In this document: positions 14,408 through 23,848 of the stretch, piece after piece
Position numbering within the stretch: position 1 is the stretch's first letter
Layout: each line of letters opens with the position of its first letter
Assembly (NCBI GenBank): GCA_030693065.1
Contig: JAUYBL010000029.1
Coordinates: forward strand, 1-64,000
DNA length: 64,000 nucleotides
DNA from: Methylococcaceae bacterium
GTDB lineage: Bacteria > Pseudomonadota > Gammaproteobacteria > Methylococcales > Methylomonadaceae
Direction of reading: 5' to 3'
The notes under the pieces: model-generated
Database searches by the model: none
What the model was told of the DNA's origin: nothing
The model's input: the letters and a program-made list of their open reading frames with translations, nothing else
Made by a program: the position numbers and the translations under genes

Positions 14408-17400
14408 TTTTCAGACTTCCGATATCCAGAAATATTTTGTTCGAAGAACTGGTCAAGCTTTTCGCCTAGGCCAGTTAAGCCTTTAAGCTCGATTTGGAAG
14501 AATATACCGGTTTGACTTACGCCCTGAACATCGCCTTGTGGATTAATAGCACTGGAAAAAACATTAGCGTTGTTGATATAGCGACGCCCAATGACGCTAA
14601 ATTTCCAACAACAGTTCTCTTTTTCCACACCCAAAAAGCCCTCCTGGGTCGAGTTATACAGCATGGAGTATTGCCAACGTCCGACTGCAAACCAGTTATC
14701 AACTATCGGCCAATGGAAAGACATATCTGTTTGCCTAATGGCGTTACTGGTCTGGCTATTAAATTGAGGAAACGCAAGATTATTAACAGCGTTCGGGTTT
14801 AAGGTATTTTCTCTAATCCGATAACCAACATTAAAAATAGCCCCCGGTTCATTTTTGTAATGCAATATTACCCGGTGCCGGTCTGCTTTACTGGTATCAG
14901 GATTCCATTGCATCCCTGATTCAACGGAGAAATGCTCACTGAGCTGAGAATTTAGATCGGCGACCACATTAGACAGGCTATTCGTTTCTTCTAAGTAGCC
15001 TGGCAAGATAACTTGTCGATTACTAAAATAAAAAATTTCTCCGACGCTTAACTTGAGCCTTTCTCGACCGGTAGCGGTATCAACCAAGCGCGTTGATACC
15101 GCGGCAGTCACTTGATTAGCATCTTGGATGCGGTCAGTCCCGCTGAAGCGATTTTCTCTAAACAAACTGTTAAAGCCAAAGTCATATAGCGCGGTATCAA
15201 ATACAGGGATATCTTGCTGATTGACTCGTGGTGTATATAAATAGAATAAGCGCGGTTCAACGGTATTGAGATAGGTGCTATTGCCAATATTTAGATCGCG
15301 CTCTAAGTACAGACCGCTGTCGGCAGATAAAATAGGTAAGGTACGCGATATGCTGTCGGACGTTCTGGTGCCATAGCTTATGCCATCATTACGTAAATAC
15401 TGAGCGTTAGTAGTCCCAGTTACTGGACCCGGCGCCTGTTGGTTGCCTAAAATATATTCTGTATGCTGCAATGACATTTTGGGGATCAAGAACGCACTGG
15501 CATTTTGCATTGGGAAGCTGACTGTTGGCTTCACATCCATACGCTGACCATTGACACGGTAATCATGTTGAAACCACACATATTCACTACCCAATGCGGT
15601 ATTAACCGGCATGGAATCAAAGCTATGATTCAAATTCAGGTTTATTTGCGGTAACTTTCGATAAGGTACTGACTGTTTAGTAATCGCCTTATCGATTGAT
15701 TGATAATTCTCAACTCTGGCCACCAAAGACGCGGGTTCTGATCTATAGCCAATATCCGCCTGGCTCCTCATGTAACTGAAGTTAGGGATGCTCAGCGCAT
15801 TACCTAATTCGGCAAAATAATCTTTATCTGAGACATAGTTCAAATCCATATTTGAACTGATATTTGGGGTGAACTGTGTAGTGTTTTTAACCGATGCCAA
15901 ATATCTGGCTTTATTACGAATACTATCATCAGGCATGTATTCCAAACTGGTAATGCCTGTAGACATTTCTGTCAGATAGCGACCAATACCACCTAAGACA
16001 ATGCCTCGCTTAGAAAGATAACGCGGCTTGAACGTTGCGTCATAATTCGGGGCAATATTCCAATAATAAGGTATGGAAGCATTAAATCCGCTTCGCTGAG
16101 TACTACCAAAAGAGGGTGCTAGAAAACCAGACAACCTCCTATTATCTGTTGGGAACGATAAATAAGGTGAATAAAACACCGGTACGCCTTTAAACTCAAC
16201 CCAAGAATTTTTGGCCGAGCCCATGCCACTGGTTTTATTAATTTTCAGCTCCGAGGCATGTACCACCCAGTCTTGATTGCCTGGCTGGCAACTGGTGTAG
16301 GCAACTTCTTTGTACCGCGATAAGGTTTTACTTTCTCGATACACCGCATCCGCCCTGCCTCTTAACGGCGCACTCGGAGCTATAAACATTACATCACGCA
16401 ATCTGGCTTGATCGGAGGCCAGTTTTAATGTTGCCGTATCACTATAAAGCGCTAACTCATCTTCGCTGTAATAGACATTACCCTGTAAATCCAGCGTATC
16501 TGATACTGAGTCATAGTTTGCAGCTTTCGATAATGAGCGCTGATCGGCGCGTGACATTTCCACGTTGCCGTAATAACTGCTGATTTCGTTATCAAAAATT
16601 TCGCCATAATCTGACTTAACATCTAAAGGTGACGATTCACGTAAGTCTTTCCGTGGCTGATAACTAGAAGGAGCAACTGTTCTAGTGGCCATACAGTTTT
16701 GCCAGGGATCAACTGGTAGTTGCGATGTCAGTGTTGAAAATATTTGCTCTTGCTGATGACTAAACGCAGGATCCAACCAACCGACATTTGACGATGATGC
16801 CGCAGCTTTTACCGCCGCGGGTTCACCTTTAGGATCAGCACCCACTAATTTACAGTCCCAATTTTTATTTTCGCCAGTGGCTCCGCAAGCCCAACCTGGA
16901 CGATTACTTTCACCTTTAGGCTGCACTTTTTTGGCGGTAGCGATACTGGGCTTTTCGAGCGGCTCGGACTCTTTTACATCGCGCTGAGAAGTTGATTCTG
17001 CTTTGGGCTCAATGGCTTTAGCGTCAACCGCATCTATTGATTTTGGTACAGTCGGCACTGGTTCCGCGATTAATTCCTCGGGTTCGGCTTGCTCGACAAT
17101 TTTTGTCGTAGGTTTTGCAACGACAGGTTGTTTAATTGGCTGGGGCTGGAGACGCTCTGTAACAACCGGATCGGCAACAATTGGTTGCAAAGCCTCGCCG
17201 GGTGCGGGCTGGGCTTGTTTAACCGGCTCAGTTTTAACTGGCTGCTTAGTATCGGTGGTTTTTTCGGGTGTGGCATCTTTCCCTACGCATACCCACTCTT
17301 TGCCATCTGTACTCTGGTGACAATTCCATGCTGAATCATTAGCAGAAGCAATAACAGTGGTCAGCGAGGGCAAAAAAACCAGAAATAAGCGGCGGTACAT
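14404..17400 (-). CDS. lptD: LPS-assembly outer-membrane protein LptD
   Basis: LptD forms with LptE the outer-membrane translocon that inserts lipopolysaccharide. The 998-residue protein has a signal peptide and an LptA/OstA-like beta-jellyroll (about 270-390, from DYGEIFDNEISSYYGNVEM). A C-terminal beta barrel follows, including the adjacent Cys pair in ENCCWKF used for the interdomain disulfides. It is longer than the E. coli protein (784 residues). The extra length is a proline/lysine/glutamate-rich linker of about 130 residues bordered by two copies of a WxC-x8-WxC module (Trp25/Cys27 with Trp36/Cys38, and Trp170/Cys172 with Trp181/Cys183). Confidence 0.96.
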   Translation of the reverse strand: MYRRLFLVFLPSLTTVIASANDSAWNCHQSTDGKEWVCVGKDATPEKTTDTKQPVKTEPVKQAQPAPGEALQPIVADPVVTERLQPQPIKQPVVAKPTTKIVEQAEPEELIAEPVPTVPKSIDAVDAKAIEPKAESTSQRDVKESEPLEKPSIATAKKVQPKGESNRPGWACGATGENKNWDCKLVGADPKGEPAAVKAAASSSNVGWLDPAFSHQQEQIFSTLTSQLPVDPWQNCMATRTVAPSSYQPRKDLRESSPLDVKSDYGEIFDNEISSYYGNVEMSRADQRSLSKAANYDSVSDTLDLQGNVYYSEDELALYSDTATLKLASDQARLRDVMFIAPSAPLRGRADAVYRESKTLSRYKEVAYTSCQPGNQDWVVHASELKINKTSGMGSAKNSWVEFKGVPVFYSPYLSFPTDNRRLSGFLAPSFGSTQRSGFNASIPYYWNIAPNYDATFKPRYLSKRGIVLGGIGRYLTEMSTGITSLEYMPDDSIRNKARYLASVKNTTQFTPNISSNMDLNYVSDKDYFAELGNALSIPNFSYMRSQADIGYRSEPASLVARVENYQSIDKAITKQSVPYRKLPQINLNLNHSFDSMPVNTALGSEYVWFQHDYRVNGQRMDVKPTVSFPMQNASAFLIPKMSLQHTEYILGNQQAPGPVTGTTNAQYLRNDGISYGTRTSDSISRTLPILSADSGLYLERDLNIGNSTYLNTVEPRLFYLYTPRVNQQDIPVFDTALYDFGFNSLFRENRFSGTDRIQDANQVTAAVSTRLVDTATGRERLKLSVGEIFYFSNRQVILPGYLEETNSLSNVVADLNSQLSEHFSVESGMQWNPDTSKADRHRVILHYKNEPGAIFNVGYRIRENTLNPNAVNNLAFPQFNSQTSNAIRQTDMSFHWPIVDNWFAVGRWQYSMLYNSTQEGFLGVEKENCCWKFSVIGRRYINNANVFSSAINPQGDVQGVSQTGIFFQIELKGLTGLGEKLDQFFEQNISGYRKSEK

Positions 17401-17509
17401 AGATAATATGGGTTTATTAGCGTAGTGGCTTGCAAATCGAATAAAATGCTTGGAGGCGCATTTTACCTTAAATCGTCTGCATCTTTATAACTAATCTGTT
17501 TCGAATCTT

Positions 17510-18499
17510 ATGATACCCGATGACCCAAGAACCCAGGCCATGATCCATTGGCTTAACCATGACCTGGCATTAGCCATCGACACGATTGAGCCCGCATCCA
17601 GTGACGCCAGTTTTCGCCGTTATTTTAGAGTCAACGTGGCCGATGACAGCTTTATTGTGATGGATGCACCACCAGACAAAGAAGACGTTGCGCGCTTTAT
17701 AAGAGTTGCCGACCTGTTTCGACACGCCAAAGTTAATGTGCCCATTATTTATCAACAAAATCTGCATGATGGCTTTTTGCTGTTGCAAGACTTTGGTTGC
17801 CAATGTTTTTTAGATCAGCTGGATATAAAAAACGCCGATAATTTGTATCAAAGTGCGTTTGATACCTTATTTCAATTACAAAATAACACACCTTTAACCA
17901 GTTGCGGCTTACCCACTTATGACCAACCATTGCTGGGAAGAGAGCTGGATATTTTTACCGAATGGTTTTTAGGTAATAGATTCGGACTTGCCCTGCCCGA
18001 ACAGCTCTGGAACATAACCCGTACCGTGCTGATTGATTCGGCACTGGAACAACCGGTCACTTGTGTTCATCGCGACTACCACTCTCGTAATTTAATGGCT
18101 ACCGAGCAAGACTCACCCGGAGTGATTGACTTTCAAGACGCCGTCATCGGCCCAATTACCTATGACTTAGTGTCGTTGTTACGCGATTGTTATATCGCTT
18201 GGCCTGATCCGCTTGTGGAGCAATGGGTGGGCGCTTATTTTCAACGACTTGAGCAAGCTAAATTGGTCGACTGCGGACTAGAACGATTCCAACGCTGGAT
18301 TGATTTAATGGGCTTGCAACGTCATTTGAAGGCTATCGGTATTTTTTCCCGCTTAGATTTGCGCGACGGCAAATCCGGCTATCTTCAAGATATTCCACGC
18401 ACACTCAATTACGTCATAGAAGTCGCAGCAAAGTATCCAGAACTTGCCGAATTTGGCGACTATCTCCAACAACTAAATTTATCCAAGCAATTATCATGA
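17510..18499 (+). CDS. amgK: Anomeric N-acetylmuramate/N-acetylglucosamine kinase AmgK
   Basis: AmgK phosphorylates recycled MurNAc at the anomeric position, the first step of a MurNAc salvage route that bypasses de novo synthesis and hence fosfomycin inhibition. The 329-residue protein has the aminoglycoside phosphotransferase fold. Its catalytic loop CVHRDYHSRNLM gives His187, Asp189 and Asn194, and the metal-binding Asp207 is in VIDFQD. It is divergent from lptD and overlaps murU by ATGA, the same neighbourhood as in Pseudomonas. Confidence 0.93.
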   Translation: MIPDDPRTQAMIHWLNHDLALAIDTIEPASSDASFRRYFRVNVADDSFIVMDAPPDKEDVARFIRVADLFRHAKVNVPIIYQQNLHDGFLLLQDFGCQCFLDQLDIKNADNLYQSAFDTLFQLQNNTPLTSCGLPTYDQPLLGRELDIFTEWFLGNRFGLALPEQLWNITRTVLIDSALEQPVTCVHRDYHSRNLMATEQDSPGVIDFQDAVIGPITYDLVSLLRDCYIAWPDPLVEQWVGAYFQRLEQAKLVDCGLERFQRWIDLMGLQRHLKAIGIFSRLDLRDGKSGYLQDIPRTLNYVIEVAAKYPELAEFGDYLQQLNLSKQLS

Positions 18500-19176
18500 A
18501 GGCGATGATTCTTGCAGCAGGCCGCGGCGAAAGAATGCGCCCCTTGACCGATCACACTCCCAAACCACTGCTTACCGCAGCAGGCAAAACGTTAATTGAA
18601 CATAACATCGAACAACTAGTGGCCGCTGGTTTTAACGACATTATCATCAACCACGCCCATCTCGGTCAGCAACTTGAACAGCGTTTGGGCGACGGAAGGC
18701 AATTTAACGCTAACATCTGCTATTCGCCTGAAACAACAGCGCTGGAAACTGCCGGAGGAATTATTAATGCGCTACCGTTACTCGGAGATGACGTGTTTTT
18801 AGTAATCAACGGTGATATTGCCACTGATTTTCCGTTTGTCACACTCAAAAACCAACCCGTCAATCTTGCGCATCTGGTGTTGGTTGAAAATCCTGTCCAT
18901 CATCCAGAAGGTGATTTTGGCTTGGATAGCGCAGGCTTTGTCACTGCAACCGACACCAATAAATTCACCTTTAGCGGCATTGGACTGTATCATCCCGACT
19001 TGTTCAGACACATTCCGGCAGGCATTCATAAGTTATTGCCTTTATTACTCAAAGGGATTGCTTGCGGCGGAGTTTCAGGACAAGTACATACCGGTTTCTG
19101 GATGGATATAGGCACACCCCAGCGGCTACAGGAACTGGACCTTTATTACTCGCAACGGAGAACACAACATGCCTGA
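18496..19176 (+). CDS. murU: N-acetylmuramate alpha-1-phosphate uridylyltransferase MurU
   Basis: MurU converts the AmgK product to UDP-MurNAc, which feeds peptidoglycan synthesis. The 226-residue protein has the nucleotidyltransferase signature [20 protein letters not shown] with the metal/UTP-binding region following, NGDIATDF as the metal-binding Asp motif, and GFWMDIGTP near the C-terminus. It starts within the amgK stop codon (ATGA) and ends eight bases inside the dodecin gene, so the three genes form one transcription unit. Confidence 0.94.
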   Translation: MKAMILAAGRGERMRPLTDHTPKPLLTAAGKTLIEHNIEQLVAAGFNDIIINHAHLGQQLEQRLGDGRQFNANICYSPETTALETAGGIINALPLLGDDVFLVINGDIATDFPFVTLKNQPVNLAHLVLVENPVHHPEGDFGLDSAGFVTATDTNKFTFSGIGLYHPDLFRHIPAGIHKLLPLLLKGIACGGVSGQVHTGFWMDIGTPQRLQELDLYYSQRRTQHA

Positions 19177-19378
19177 TCATATTTATAAAAAAATCGAACT
19201 GACCGGCTCATCAAGCGTCGGCATCCAAGAAGCCATCGAAAATGCGGTAAGTAAAGCTGCCAAAACCATCCATGACATGCGCTGGTTTGAAGTTGTCGAA
19301 ACTCGCGGTCATATTGCCGATGGCAAAGTAGCTCACTGGCAAGTCACCATTAAAATCGGTTTTTCTTTAACCGAATAA
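19169..19378 (+). CDS. Dodecin, flavin-binding protein
   Basis: This 69-residue protein is the full dodecin length. Dodecins assemble as hollow dodecamers that store or sequester flavins. [23 protein letters not shown] and [11 protein letters not shown] are the family blocks, and Trp39 of DMRWFEV is the aromatic residue that stacks on the flavin isoalloxazine ring. The start overlaps the murU stop by eight bases. Why a flavin store is coupled to peptidoglycan recycling is not evident. Confidence 0.93.
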   Translation: MPDHIYKKIELTGSSSVGIQEAIENAVSKAAKTIHDMRWFEVVETRGHIADGKVAHWQVTIKIGFSLTE

Positions 19379-19422
19379 AAATGCACTGATGCCACAAGTT
19401 ATGGCTCTGATAATTTAACCAC

Positions 19423-19493
19423 TCGACAAGCTCAAAGTTCAGCACGAATTACATCGATACAAACCATTCGTATCTAAATCAAGAGCTTGTCGA
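19423..19493. repeat. Dispersed TTCGACAAGCTCA-type inverted repeat
   Basis: Perfect 11-bp arms TCGACAAGCTC (19423-19433) and GAGCTTGTCGA (19483-19493) enclose 49 bp that contain AGTTCAGCACGAATT. It belongs to the same core family as the elements near 2912, 11729 and 52032, and follows the dodecin gene. Confidence 0.65.
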
Positions 19494-19537
19494 CCAATCA
19501 ATTTTGACCCAATACTTCTAACAACAAAAATCAGCTT

Positions 19538-19555
19538 ATAGGTATTTATACCTAT
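19538..19555. promoter_or_regulatory. 18-bp palindromic motif, site 1 (upstream of the amidase gene)
   Basis: ATAGGTATTTATACCTAT is a perfect palindrome with 8-bp arms and a 2-bp centre. It lies 77 bp before the amidase start. A TATAAT hexamer follows at 19599-19604, so the site sits just upstream of a likely promoter. Near-identical sites occur at 36228-36245 and 39077-39094. The binding protein is unknown. Confidence 0.5.
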
Positions 19556-19631
19556 ACATAAAAAATAATAAGGCACTAGAAAAACAATAACATACTGCTA
19601 TAATCTCAACAAAATTATCACTATGTGAGTT

Positions 19632-20930
19632 ATGGCTATGAGACATTACTGGAAGGTCGTTGTTTTTCTTGGATTGCAGTTTGCTTCCGTGACCGGTCAT
19701 ACCCAGCAAGTTGATGTCAGTGCTTTGCGGTATTGGAATACCCCTGATCAAACACGCATGACTTTTGACGTCACCAACTCCCCCGAACACCGCGTATTTT
19801 TGATGAACAATCCACCTCGATTAGTCATTGATATGCGTAACACCAAAACAAAAACCAACCGGGCTTTACCCCAACCTGCGGCTGATCATCCGCTGTTTTC
19901 TAAACTGCGCTTTGCCACTAAAGAGGGTAACGACTTAAGAGTCGTCATCGATCTTAAACGCCCCTTAAATGCAAAGACAGCAACGTTACGCACTAATTCG
20001 CTTGATAGTAAATTATTGGTTATCGAATTATTAAGCAAAACAAGCATCGCAAACAACAACGCCCAAATTAAAGTCGCCGCCAACAAACCGGCCAATCCAA
20101 TACCTTCTGTAAACATTCTGTCTAAAAGCCCAACAACTGAAACACCTCAGACCACCAACATAAAAACAGCTTCCCGCCCACTTAAACCTATCGCCACTGT
20201 CGCACAAAAATCCAAAGGTATTGTTATCGCAATTGATGCAGGACATGGCGGCAAAGATGTCGGTGCGCTGGGTGCCAGCGGCACTCAAGAAAAACATGTC
20301 ACACTGTCTATCGCTAAAAAACTAGCGGCGCTGATCAACAGCCAACCGGGTATGAAAGCGGTGCTGACACGCAAGAATGATTATTATGTCGGTCTCAGAC
20401 AAAGAATGCAGCTTGCTCGTGCAGGCAAAGCGGATTTATTTATCTCCATTCATGCTGACGCTTATCCAAATGAAACCGTCAAAGGCGCTTCAGTATTTAC
20501 TCTGTCTAGTAAAGGCGCCACCAATGAAGCCGCGCGCTGGCTAGCTGACAGTGAAAATGCTTCCGACCTAGTTGGCGGCGTGAGTTTAAGCGATAAAGAT
20601 GAAATGCTGGCATCGGTGCTGCTTGATTTATCGCAAACAGCCACCCAAGAAGCCAGCGATAACGTAGCCGGCAACGTATTGAAAAACTTTGAGGACATCG
20701 GCGAACTACATCACGGCTCGGTGCAGAAGGCTAATTTCATGGTGTTAAAATCGCCGGATATTCCATCCATTTTGGTCGAAACCGCTTTTATTTCTAATCC
20801 CTCAGAAGAACTTAAGCTGGTTAATACCGCACACCAAACTAAAATAGCCACCGCCATTTTTAATGGTCTGCGCAATTACTTTGACAAAACCGCACCGATT
20901 GAAAGCCGAGTCGCGGCACTTGATTTATAG
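19632..20930 (+). CDS. AmiC-type N-acetylmuramoyl-L-alanine amidase
   Basis: This periplasmic enzyme cleaves the peptide stem from MurNAc, typically to split septal peptidoglycan. The 432-residue precursor has an N-terminal signal segment, an AMIN septum-targeting domain (about 27-135) and a low-complexity linker. The zinc amidase_3 domain runs from about 196 (IVIAIDAGHGGKD) with ligands His205, Glu220 and His274 (FISIHADA) and the late catalytic region LVETAFISNP. No LysM domain follows. It resembles E. coli AmiC/AmiB more than AmiA. It is a single gene; a hairpin lies about 30 bp after the stop. Confidence 0.93.
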   Translation: MAMRHYWKVVVFLGLQFASVTGHTQQVDVSALRYWNTPDQTRMTFDVTNSPEHRVFLMNNPPRLVIDMRNTKTKTNRALPQPAADHPLFSKLRFATKEGNDLRVVIDLKRPLNAKTATLRTNSLDSKLLVIELLSKTSIANNNAQIKVAANKPANPIPSVNILSKSPTTETPQTTNIKTASRPLKPIATVAQKSKGIVIAIDAGHGGKDVGALGASGTQEKHVTLSIAKKLAALINSQPGMKAVLTRKNDYYVGLRQRMQLARAGKADLFISIHADAYPNETVKGASVFTLSSKGATNEAARWLADSENASDLVGGVSLSDKDEMLASVLLDLSQTATQEASDNVAGNVLKNFEDIGELHHGSVQKANFMVLKSPDIPSILVETAFISNPSEELKLVNTAHQTKIATAIFNGLRNYFDKTAPIESRVAALDL

Positions 20931-20959
20931 TCATACCATCAATTTCTTTATGTTATCCC

Positions 20960-20984
20960 ACGATGCAGCCTTGAGCTGCATCGT
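20960..20984 (+). terminator. Hairpin downstream of the amidase gene
   Basis: A perfect 10-bp stem ACGATGCAGC / GCTGCATCGT with a 5-nt loop lies 29 bp after the stop codon. Only a short, broken T tract follows, so its strength as an intrinsic terminator is uncertain. Confidence 0.6.
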
Positions 20985-21008
20985 CATTTATAAGGCCCAT
21001 AAAAATCC

Positions 21009-21773
21009 ATGACCATTTTACTTGCAGAACTTGAACCGATAGTTCGCGAAGCCGGCAATATCGCATTGACGCACTTTAAAGATTTAAAACACCTGACTAT
21101 CAATAAAAAAGCCCCGCGTGATTTTGTCACCGCCGCCGATATTGCGGTGGAAGCTTATTTAAAAGAAGCCTTAGGCAAAAAATACCCACAATTTGGTTTT
21201 TGGGGTGAAGAAAGCGGACAAACAGCCAACCAAACTGCCCGTTGGGTGGTCGATCCTATTGACGGCACCCACTCATTTTCCAAAGGTCAATATTTCTGGG
21301 CCGTCAGCGTTGCGTTGGAAATTGATCAGGAATTGGTAGCCGGTGTTGTTTACGCCCCGGCGCTGAATGATTATTACAGCGCTGCAAAGGGCGAAGGTGC
21401 ATTCAAAAACGGCGAGCTTATTAATGTATCGTTAGAAGATGATTTAGGTGACTCAATGATCGCCACCGGCTTTGCCTGCCTGCGCTCTTATCTGGAAGAC
21501 AACAATCTGCAACGCTTTAGCCGCATTGCACAAAAAACTAGTGGGCAACGGCGTTTCGGCTCGGCGGCATTAGATGTTTGCTTGGTGGCTGATGGGCAGG
21601 TCGATGCCTATTGGGAGCAAGAATTGAATCTTTATGACATCGCTGCAGGCGTTGTTATTGCCCGGGAAGCAGGTGCCACCGTCACTGACTTTAAAGGCAA
21701 TAAGGGTGTTTTTCCCAAGCAAATTCTAGTCACCAACGGCAAAATTTTGGATCAATTGTTGCCGTTAATGTAA
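21009..21773 (+). CDS. Inositol monophosphatase-family phosphatase (HisN-like)
   Basis: This 254-residue protein is a Mg-dependent, Li-sensitive-type phosphatase. Its motifs are DFVTAADIAVE, GEESG, the metal-binding DPIDGTHSF and the late NLYDIAAGVVIAREAG. A histidinol-phosphatase (HisN) or inositol monophosphatase role is most likely; sequence alone does not separate these. It is a single gene between the amidase and the convergent proS. Confidence 0.88.
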   Translation: MTILLAELEPIVREAGNIALTHFKDLKHLTINKKAPRDFVTAADIAVEAYLKEALGKKYPQFGFWGEESGQTANQTARWVVDPIDGTHSFSKGQYFWAVSVALEIDQELVAGVVYAPALNDYYSAAKGEGAFKNGELINVSLEDDLGDSMIATGFACLRSYLEDNNLQRFSRIAQKTSGQRRFGSAALDVCLVADGQVDAYWEQELNLYDIAAGVVIAREAGATVTDFKGNKGVFPKQILVTNGKILDQLLPLM

Positions 21774-21786
21774 TCAGCAAAAACAC

Positions 21787-21822
21787 GCATCAATCTGACG
21801 AATGCAGCCGTCAGATTGATGC
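21787..21822 (-). terminator. Intrinsic terminator of proS
   Basis: A 14-bp perfect stem (arms 21787-21800 and 21809-21822, GCATCAATCTGACG and its complement) with an 8-nt loop is followed on the minus strand by GTGTTTTTGC. This is a good terminator for proS, whose stop is about 12 bp before it. It also lies between two convergent genes, so it may stop transcripts from both sides. Confidence 0.8.
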
Positions 21823-21834
21823 ATTGCAACAACC

Positions 21835-23562
21835 TTAAGCCAACTTGGCTTTTAAGAACTCAATAACCTCAGCCATCGGCACTTCTTCGTGTTCGGCACC
21901 ACCCACTCTAGCCTTATATTCAATCGTACCGGCATCCAAACCGCGATCACCAAGAATAATGGTATGCGGAATACCGATCAATTCCATGTCTGAGAACATA
22001 AAGCCGGCACGGACTTTACGATCATCAAATAACACGTCAAAACCGGCTGCCTGCAAATCCTTATAAAGCTGTTCTGCTGCTTCTTTTAGACGCTCAGATT
22101 TATGCATATTCATCGGGCACAGCGCTACTTGAAACGGCGCCAGATTGCTGGACCAGATAATGCCTTTATCATCATGATTCTGCTCAATAGCCGCCGCAAC
22201 CACACGGGAAATACCGATACCGTAACAGCCCATCAACATAATCTGGTTCTTGCCGCCTTCGTTGATAACGCCGGCATTCATCGCTTCACTGTACTTGTTG
22301 CCCAATTGAAAGATGTGCCCGACTTCAATACCGCGCGCCAAAGTAATCTGACCTTTACCATCAGGGCTGGCATCACCTTCCACAACTGTACGCAGATCTT
22401 CGATTTGCACCGGCAGACTCAAATCGCGCTCCCAATTAACACCAGTGTAATGTTTGCCATCGACATTAGCGCCGGCAACAAAATCCGCCATTAACGTGAC
22501 ACTGCGATCAGCAATGATATTGATCGTCAACCCGATAGGTCCGATGGAGCCCGGTTTGCACTGACAAGCACTGAGCACTTCTTCGTCACTGGCAAAGGTT
22601 AGTGGCGACAAAACGCCTGCTATTTTTTCCGCTTTAATCTCATTTAAGTCGTGGTCGCCCCTTAGCAGCAGCGCCACTAAGGTATCGTCTTCGCCTTTAA
22701 CAATCAGCGTTTTAAGACATTGACTGGCAGATACGTCAAAAAACCGACTCACATCTTCAATACTGTGTTGGTCGGGCGTGTCGACCAACGTCAATTGAGC
22801 GGTTGGCTGAGGACGAATGCCCGCTGGAGCAACTGCTTCAGCTTTTTCGACATTAGCCGCGTATTCGCTTTCTGTTGAAAAGGCGATGGCATCTTCCCCA
22901 GAATCTGCCAACACATGAAACTCATGCGACACCGCGCCGCCGATAGAGCCTGAGTCGGCAATCACCGCGCGAAAATTCAACCCCAGTCTATTGAAGATAT
23001 TGGTGTAGGCCGTGTACATCACGTCATAGGTTTCTTGCAACGAGGCCTGATCGAGATGGAAGGAATAGGCATCTTTCATCACGAATTCGCGCGACCGCAT
23101 GATCCCGAAGCGTGGACGAATTTCGTCACGAAACTTACTTTGAATTTGGTAATAGGTAATCGGCAATTGCTTGTAGCTTTTCAGCTCGTTACGTGCCAAA
23201 TCGGTGATAATTTCTTCGTGAGTAGGGCCTAAGCAAAAATCCCGATCATGACGATCTTTTAAGCGTGCTAACTCTGGGCCGTATTTTTCCCATCGGCCGG
23301 TTTCCTGCCACAACTCGGCGGGTTGCAATGCCGGCATCAATACTTCCAACGCCCCAGCCCTTTCCATTTCCTCGCGAGTGATTTTTTCCACCTTGCGCAT
23401 GACCCGCAGCCCCAAAGGCAGCCAGGTATAAAGACCTGCGGCCAGTTTGCGGATAAGCCCTGCGCGAATCATCAATTGATGGCTGGCTATTTCAGCATCG
23501 GCGGGAGTTTCTTTAACGGTACTAAGAGGAAATTGAGAGGTACGCATGATGTCCGTAGGCAA
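21835..23562 (-). CDS. proS: Prolyl-tRNA synthetase, bacterial type
   Basis: This enzyme charges tRNA-Pro. The 575-residue protein is the long bacterial form. It has the class II core motifs ([51 protein letters not shown]) and the inserted editing domain (about 225-400, [14 protein letters not shown] to [15 protein letters not shown]) that clears Ala-tRNA-Pro. The C-terminal anticodon-binding domain begins near [12 protein letters not shown]. It is a single gene in opposite orientation to its neighbours. Confidence 0.98.
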   Translation of the reverse strand: MPTDIMRTSQFPLSTVKETPADAEIASHQLMIRAGLIRKLAAGLYTWLPLGLRVMRKVEKITREEMERAGALEVLMPALQPAELWQETGRWEKYGPELARLKDRHDRDFCLGPTHEEIITDLARNELKSYKQLPITYYQIQSKFRDEIRPRFGIMRSREFVMKDAYSFHLDQASLQETYDVMYTAYTNIFNRLGLNFRAVIADSGSIGGAVSHEFHVLADSGEDAIAFSTESEYAANVEKAEAVAPAGIRPQPTAQLTLVDTPDQHSIEDVSRFFDVSASQCLKTLIVKGEDDTLVALLLRGDHDLNEIKAEKIAGVLSPLTFASDEEVLSACQCKPGSIGPIGLTINIIADRSVTLMADFVAGANVDGKHYTGVNWERDLSLPVQIEDLRTVVEGDASPDGKGQITLARGIEVGHIFQLGNKYSEAMNAGVINEGGKNQIMLMGCYGIGISRVVAAAIEQNHDDKGIIWSSNLAPFQVALCPMNMHKSERLKEAAEQLYKDLQAAGFDVLFDDRKVRAGFMFSDMELIGIPHTIILGDRGLDAGTIEYKARVGGAEHEEVPMAEVIEFLKAKLA

Positions 23563-23788
23563 TATATAGATTAAACCGGCATTTTACCGATTTACAGCAG
23601 AGTTAGACAGCCGTACTGCAGCTTTTAACGCTGATTATCTGAGCTGGTAATTTATTGCAGCCCTTAATATCTAAAGACTCCGAAATCGGCAACTCTTTGC
23701 CACTTATTCGCGCCAAATTTATGACTCAGCCAACTATTACGGCAAAACATAGAACATATCTTATTGTTTTTAATAACATTATAAAAAT

Positions 23789-23803
23789 TGGCACACTATT
23801 GGC
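23789..23803 (+). promoter_or_regulatory. Sigma-54-like promoter upstream of the diguanylate cyclase
   Basis: TGGCACACTATTGGC has the invariant GG (-24) and GC (-12) dinucleotides separated by exactly ten bases, plus the full TGGCAC left half. It lies about 45 bp before the start codon. A sigma-54 activator of the NtrC class, PrsR, is coded elsewhere in this window. Confidence 0.6.
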
Positions 23804-23848
23804 TTTAGTAATTGCAGATATAGAGTTTTAGATCACGAGGAGTCGATC

